NCBI RefSeq assembly: GCF_000241485.1
Contig: NZ_JH584244.1
Location: 64,295 to 107,401 of the forward strand
DNA: 43,107 nt
Direction: 5' to 3'
Source of the DNA: Sphingomonas sp. PAMC 26605
GTDB taxonomy: Bacteria; Pseudomonadota; Alphaproteobacteria; Sphingomonadales; Sphingomonadaceae
A program made the position numbers and the translations under genes. The notes beneath the pieces were generated by a model. That model was given only the letters and a program-made list of their open reading frames with translations, was not told the DNA's origin and searched no databases. This document shows, piece after piece, positions 40,390 to 43,107 of this stretch. The stretch's first letter is position 1, and each line of letters opens with the position of its first letter.

Positions 40390-43107
40390 TCAAAGAGCAT
40401 CGCGCGAGCTGTCGAACATACGCGTGGTACCGGTCGGTAGCCAAGCGCTGAACGGAGTGTCGCGTTTGTCGGGATAGACCTCTTCAATAACTCCGGATCC
40501 GAAAGGTTGAAACGCCGAAGACGCTTCGATTAGCCGCGCTGCGACCGAAGCAGCATTGTCGGACCCTGTGGACGACGTGGCTGAGTCGTAAGAGAATATG
40601 GCATCAGCAAGCATACTGCGTGATCCGTCGGCTCTTACAAAGGTGCCTGTTTGAAGAATCGTGCCGCTGTCCCAATCCCAGTTATGAGATGTTGCTTCGC
40701 CCTTGAGATCAATTGCGGAGATACCAGCATTAGTCAGTGACGAAAGTTCACCTGGGTCAACGACGCCGTTTCCGTCTGCGTCTTGCCAGACTCCGAATTC
40801 CTTAAATTGAATATCGCCCTCAGATAACTGGCCATCTTTATTGGTGTCGAAGGCACTCAATCCGTCGAGATCAGAAGTCGCTCCCGGTTTATCACCGATG
40901 AAACTGATTTCGAATATTCCACTGATAAGACCATCTCTATTGCGATCAAGGACGAGTAATCCGTCATTTTTATTGATCCAACTTGTTGTATCGGCTCGCC
41001 CGTCGCCGTTCATGTCAAACAAAGCCTTTGACCCACTTCGATTTACCAGGCTGATACCGTCATCGTTCAAGTCGAGCACAATGGGAGCTGCGAGTGATTG
41101 GCTGACATCGGCAAACGCTAGGGTTTCCACTCCAACAATAGTGTCAACTCCGTTGTTCCCATCGCCAGGGTTTAAGTCGGTTACGGTGAGGACCCCGTTC
41201 ACGGTTGCCAGCTGGTAATCCCCTTGCACGCTGGCAAACCTGGCGATGTCGGTGCCGTTGCCCCCGATCAAAATGTCGTCACCCGCCCCGCCGGAAAGCA
41301 CGTCATTGCCATCATCTCCGCGCAGCTCATCATTGCCAGCAAGACCGTCGATGGTGTCATCACCGCCAAGTCCTCGAAGATAATCGACTCCGGCAGTACC
41401 GGCAATCGTGTCTGCACCATCAGTCGCAGTCGTGAGATGGGCAAGGATCGCTGCCCGATCCCAAGTGGTGCCATCGGCAAACTCCAAACTGCCAAGGCCT
41501 GTCTCATGACCATTACCCCAGAATTGGTAACGCGCCTTAAAGGTGTCGCCCGAAGCAATCAGAGTCACGATCATCGCGTCGCCATCGCGCGTCAACGCTA
41601 CATCATCCGACTTCCCTGGCAGGACGAGAACATCGTTGCGTTGATAGCCGCCCCCCGGATTGGTCAGCAGATCGTGACCATCGCCGATTTGGAACAAGAT
41701 ACGGCCACCACCATTGCCCTGGACGGACAGTGTGTCGTTACCCGTGCCTGCGCTCACACGACCGTAATTACTATTCAGCGTCAGCACGTCGTCGCCGGGC
41801 GAACCGATAACCTCTATATTTGCCAAAATCGCAGCTTGATCCCAAACCGAACCGTCAGCGAACACGATCTGATTAAGACCCCAAGTGCCGTCGTCCTGAA
41901 ACTGGCGGTCTACCCGGATCTCTTGATCGGTCACGAGATCGCGTACGTAGAGGTCATCGCCGCTGCGCCGCAAATGCACGTCGACCGAATTGAGGTCGGT
42001 GAGCTTCAGCGTATCGACATCGCTCGCAACGCCCACATCATAGATGCGATCGAACCCGTCGCCCGAGGCATAGCGGTAGGTATCTCCGCCCTCGCGTCCT
42101 TCGAGATAGTCGTTGCCCTTGTTGCCGACCAGCTTGTCGTCGAGGCTCGAGCCGTAGATGTCTTCGTTGTCATCGCCACCTCGAACCCACGCTGCTTGTC
42201 GGATTGCTTCGCGGTCGATCGAGGTGCCGTCGGCGAACACGATTTGGTTCAGGCCCCAAGTACCATCGGACTGAAACTGGCGATCGACCCGGATTTCCTG
42301 GCCCGTCGTTAGGTCGCGCACGTACAACTCATTATCCCAGCGACTGAGCTGAACATCAGCCGCATTGAGATTGGTCAGCTTCAGCGTGTCGACGTCCTCA
42401 GCGCTGCCCGCATCATAGATGCGATCGAACCCATCACCAGAAGCATAGCGGTAGGTGTCTCCGCCCTCGCGTCCTTCGAGATAGTCGTTGCCCTTGTTGC
42501 CGACCAGCTTGTCGTCGAGGCTCGAGCCGTAGATGTCTTCGTTGTCATCGCCACCTCGAACCCACGCTGCTTGTCGGATTGCTTCGCGGTCGATCGAGGT
42601 GCCGTCGGCGAACACGATTTGATTCAGGCCCCAAGTACCATCGGACTGAAACTGGCGATCGACCCGGATTTCCTGGCCCGTCGTTAGGTCGCGCACATAC
42701 AACTCATTACCCCAGCGACTGAGCTGAACATCAGCCGCATTGAGATCGCTCAGCTTCAGCGCGTCGACGTCCTCAGCGCTGCCCGCATCATAGATACGGT
42801 CGCTCCCATCACCAGAAGCATAGCGGTAGGTATCTCCGCCCTCGCGTCCTTCGAGATAGTCGTTGCCTTTCACGCCATCTAACGTGTCGTTCAGCGCCGA
42901 ACCGTAGATCTCATCATTGCCATCGCCGCCATAAAACACCGCCCCCAGCCGGATCTGCTCGCGGTCGAGCGAGGTGCCGTCGGCGAAAGCCAATTGATTG
43001 ATGCCCCACGTGCCGTCGTCTTGGAATTGGCGATCGACCTTGACTTCCTGACCCGTGCTAAGATCGCGTACCCACAGATCGTTACCAGCACGACGCAGTT
43101 GGACGTT
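40390..43107 (-). CDS. RTX-type calcium-binding repeat protein, C-terminal part (start outside the window)
   Basis: At least 905 residues; the frame is open to the window edge, so the N-terminus is missing. The visible N-terminal part is three near-identical modules of 125 residues (GNDYLEGREGGDTYRYASGDG, then VRDLTTGQEIRVDRQFQ and WGLNQIVFADGTSIDREAI), a fourth more diverged one, then classic RTX nonapeptides (GGDDTIDGLAGNDELRGDDGNDVLSGGAGDDIL in two runs). The C-terminus has EF-hand-like loops (DLNDDGISL, DMNGDGRAD, DRNRDGLIS, DTNKDGQLS, DADGNGVVD). Such proteins leave by type I secretion and fold with calcium outside the cell. The gene converges on the truncated MGWLF fragment. No transporter for it is visible. 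Confidence 0.9.
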   Translation of the reverse strand, partial: NVQLRRAGNDLWVRDLSTGQEVKVDRQFQDDGTWGINQLAFADGTSLDREQIRLGAVFYGGDGNDEIYGSALNDTLDGVKGNDYLEGREGGDTYRYASGDGSDRIYDAGSAEDVDALKLSDLNAADVQLSRWGNELYVRDLTTGQEIRVDRQFQSDGTWGLNQIVFADGTSIDREAIRQAAWVRGGDDNEDIYGSSLDDKLVGNKGNDYLEGREGGDTYRYASGDGFDRIYDAGSAEDVDTLKLTNLNAADVQLSRWDNELYVRDLTTGQEIRVDRQFQSDGTWGLNQIVFADGTSIDREAIRQAAWVRGGDDNEDIYGSSLDDKLVGNKGNDYLEGREGGDTYRYASGDGFDRIYDVGVASDVDTLKLTDLNSVDVHLRRSGDDLYVRDLVTDQEIRVDRQFQDDGTWGLNQIVFADGSVWDQAAILANIEVIGSPGDDVLTLNSNYGRVSAGTGNDTLSVQGNGGGRILFQIGDGHDLLTNPGGGYQRNDVLVLPGKSDDVALTRDGDAMIVTLIASGDTFKARYQFWGNGHETGLGSLEFADGTTWDRAAILAHLTTATDGADTIAGTAGVDYLRGLGGDDTIDGLAGNDELRGDDGNDVLSGGAGDDILIGGNGTDIARFASVQGDYQLATVNGVLTVTDLNPGDGNNGVDTIVGVETLAFADVSQSLAAPIVLDLNDDGISLVNRSGSKALFDMNGDGRADTTSWINKNDGLLVLDRNRDGLISGIFEISFIGDKPGATSDLDGLSAFDTNKDGQLSEGDIQFKEFGVWQDADGNGVVDPGELSSLTNAGISAIDLKGEATSHNWDWDSGTILQTGTFVRADGSRSMLADAIFSYDSATSSTGSDNAASVAARLIEASSAFQPFGSGVIEEVYPDKRDTPFSAWLPTGTTRMFDSSRDAL
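41840..43107 (-). repeat. 375-bp tandem repeats inside the RTX gene
   Basis: The same DNA text recurs with a 375-base period: TCGAGATAGTCGTTGCC starts at 42101, 42476 and 42851. The unit from 42101 and that from 42476 are nearly identical over about 140 bases (through the stretch reading GTCGATCGAGGTGCCGTC), while protein-level similarity extends to about 41840. This implies recent duplication or gene conversion. Confidence 0.85.

Noticed and set aside
41224..42312. 362-codon plus-strand frame
   Set aside because: Antisense to the RTX gene; the repeated pattern merely mirrors the 375-bp repeats.
42101..43107. CRISPR array
   Set aside because: The repeats are long (375 bp), contiguous and coding; no short repeat-spacer pattern exists anywhere in the window.

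Overview
The window looks like part of a plasmid or plasmid-derived island from an alphaproteobacterium, most probably a sphingomonad. The reasons are a RepA-type initiator with iterons, a strawberry-notch-type helicase/methyltransferase, a large ParB-domain protein, an ArdC-type protein, a plasmid SSB, a DUF932 protein, and the GC-rich codon use of the 15.9-40.3 kb backbone. No chromosomal housekeeping gene, rRNA or tRNA is visible.

Region 1 (about 0.2-15.5 kb) is a peptide-biosynthesis island of visibly lower GC, bracketed by decayed IS3-family remnants. A 74-aa precursor has a textbook double-glycine leader and a 40-residue core with 11 prolines. On the same strand lie a HlyC-like acyltransferase, an asparagine-synthetase-like ligase, a C39-peptidase ABC exporter, a HlyD adaptor, a small coupled ORF, a membrane glycosyltransferase related to the GT domain of cyclic beta-1,2-glucan synthase, and a secreted prolyl-oligopeptidase-type peptidase. 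Divergent from these are a prolyl-4-hydroxylase-type 2OG/Fe(II) oxygenase, whose N-terminal 150 residues look like a dead C39 peptidase domain, and a protein with the SelO (AMP-transferring pseudokinase) motif pattern. The most economical reading is a modified microcin-like RiPP in which prolines are hydroxylated and perhaps glycosylated, like a miniature bacterial extensin. This is the best candidate for an undescribed system here.

Region 2 (15.9-20.2 kb) is a type II CBASS anti-phage system: a DncV-like CD-NTase, a Cap2 E1/E2 fusion, a Cap3 JAMM-type protease with an altered metal motif, and a Cap15-like membrane beta-barrel effector. The effector is encoded convergently, with its 3' end overlapping cap3.

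Region 3 (20.3-40.3 kb) is the plasmid backbone. It holds DUF932, an iteron/DnaA-box origin around repA, a candidate structured antisense RNA, a winged-helix protein, nucleases, SSB, a Toprim protein, a degenerate GGDEF protein, an AcrVA2-like protein, a truncated VirD4-like ORF, the strawberry-notch protein, the ParB-domain protein, ArdC, a PAPS-reductase-like PP-loop protein and a HU-like protein. Three backbone genes share a two-hairpin leader in which stem sequences covary, a candidate cis-regulatory RNA. No relaxase or complete type IV secretion system is present.

Region 4 (40.4-43.1 kb) is the C-terminal part of a large RTX-type calcium-binding repeat protein on the minus strand; its start lies beyond the window. 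Bases 1-209 and 906-1064 contain nothing I can support.
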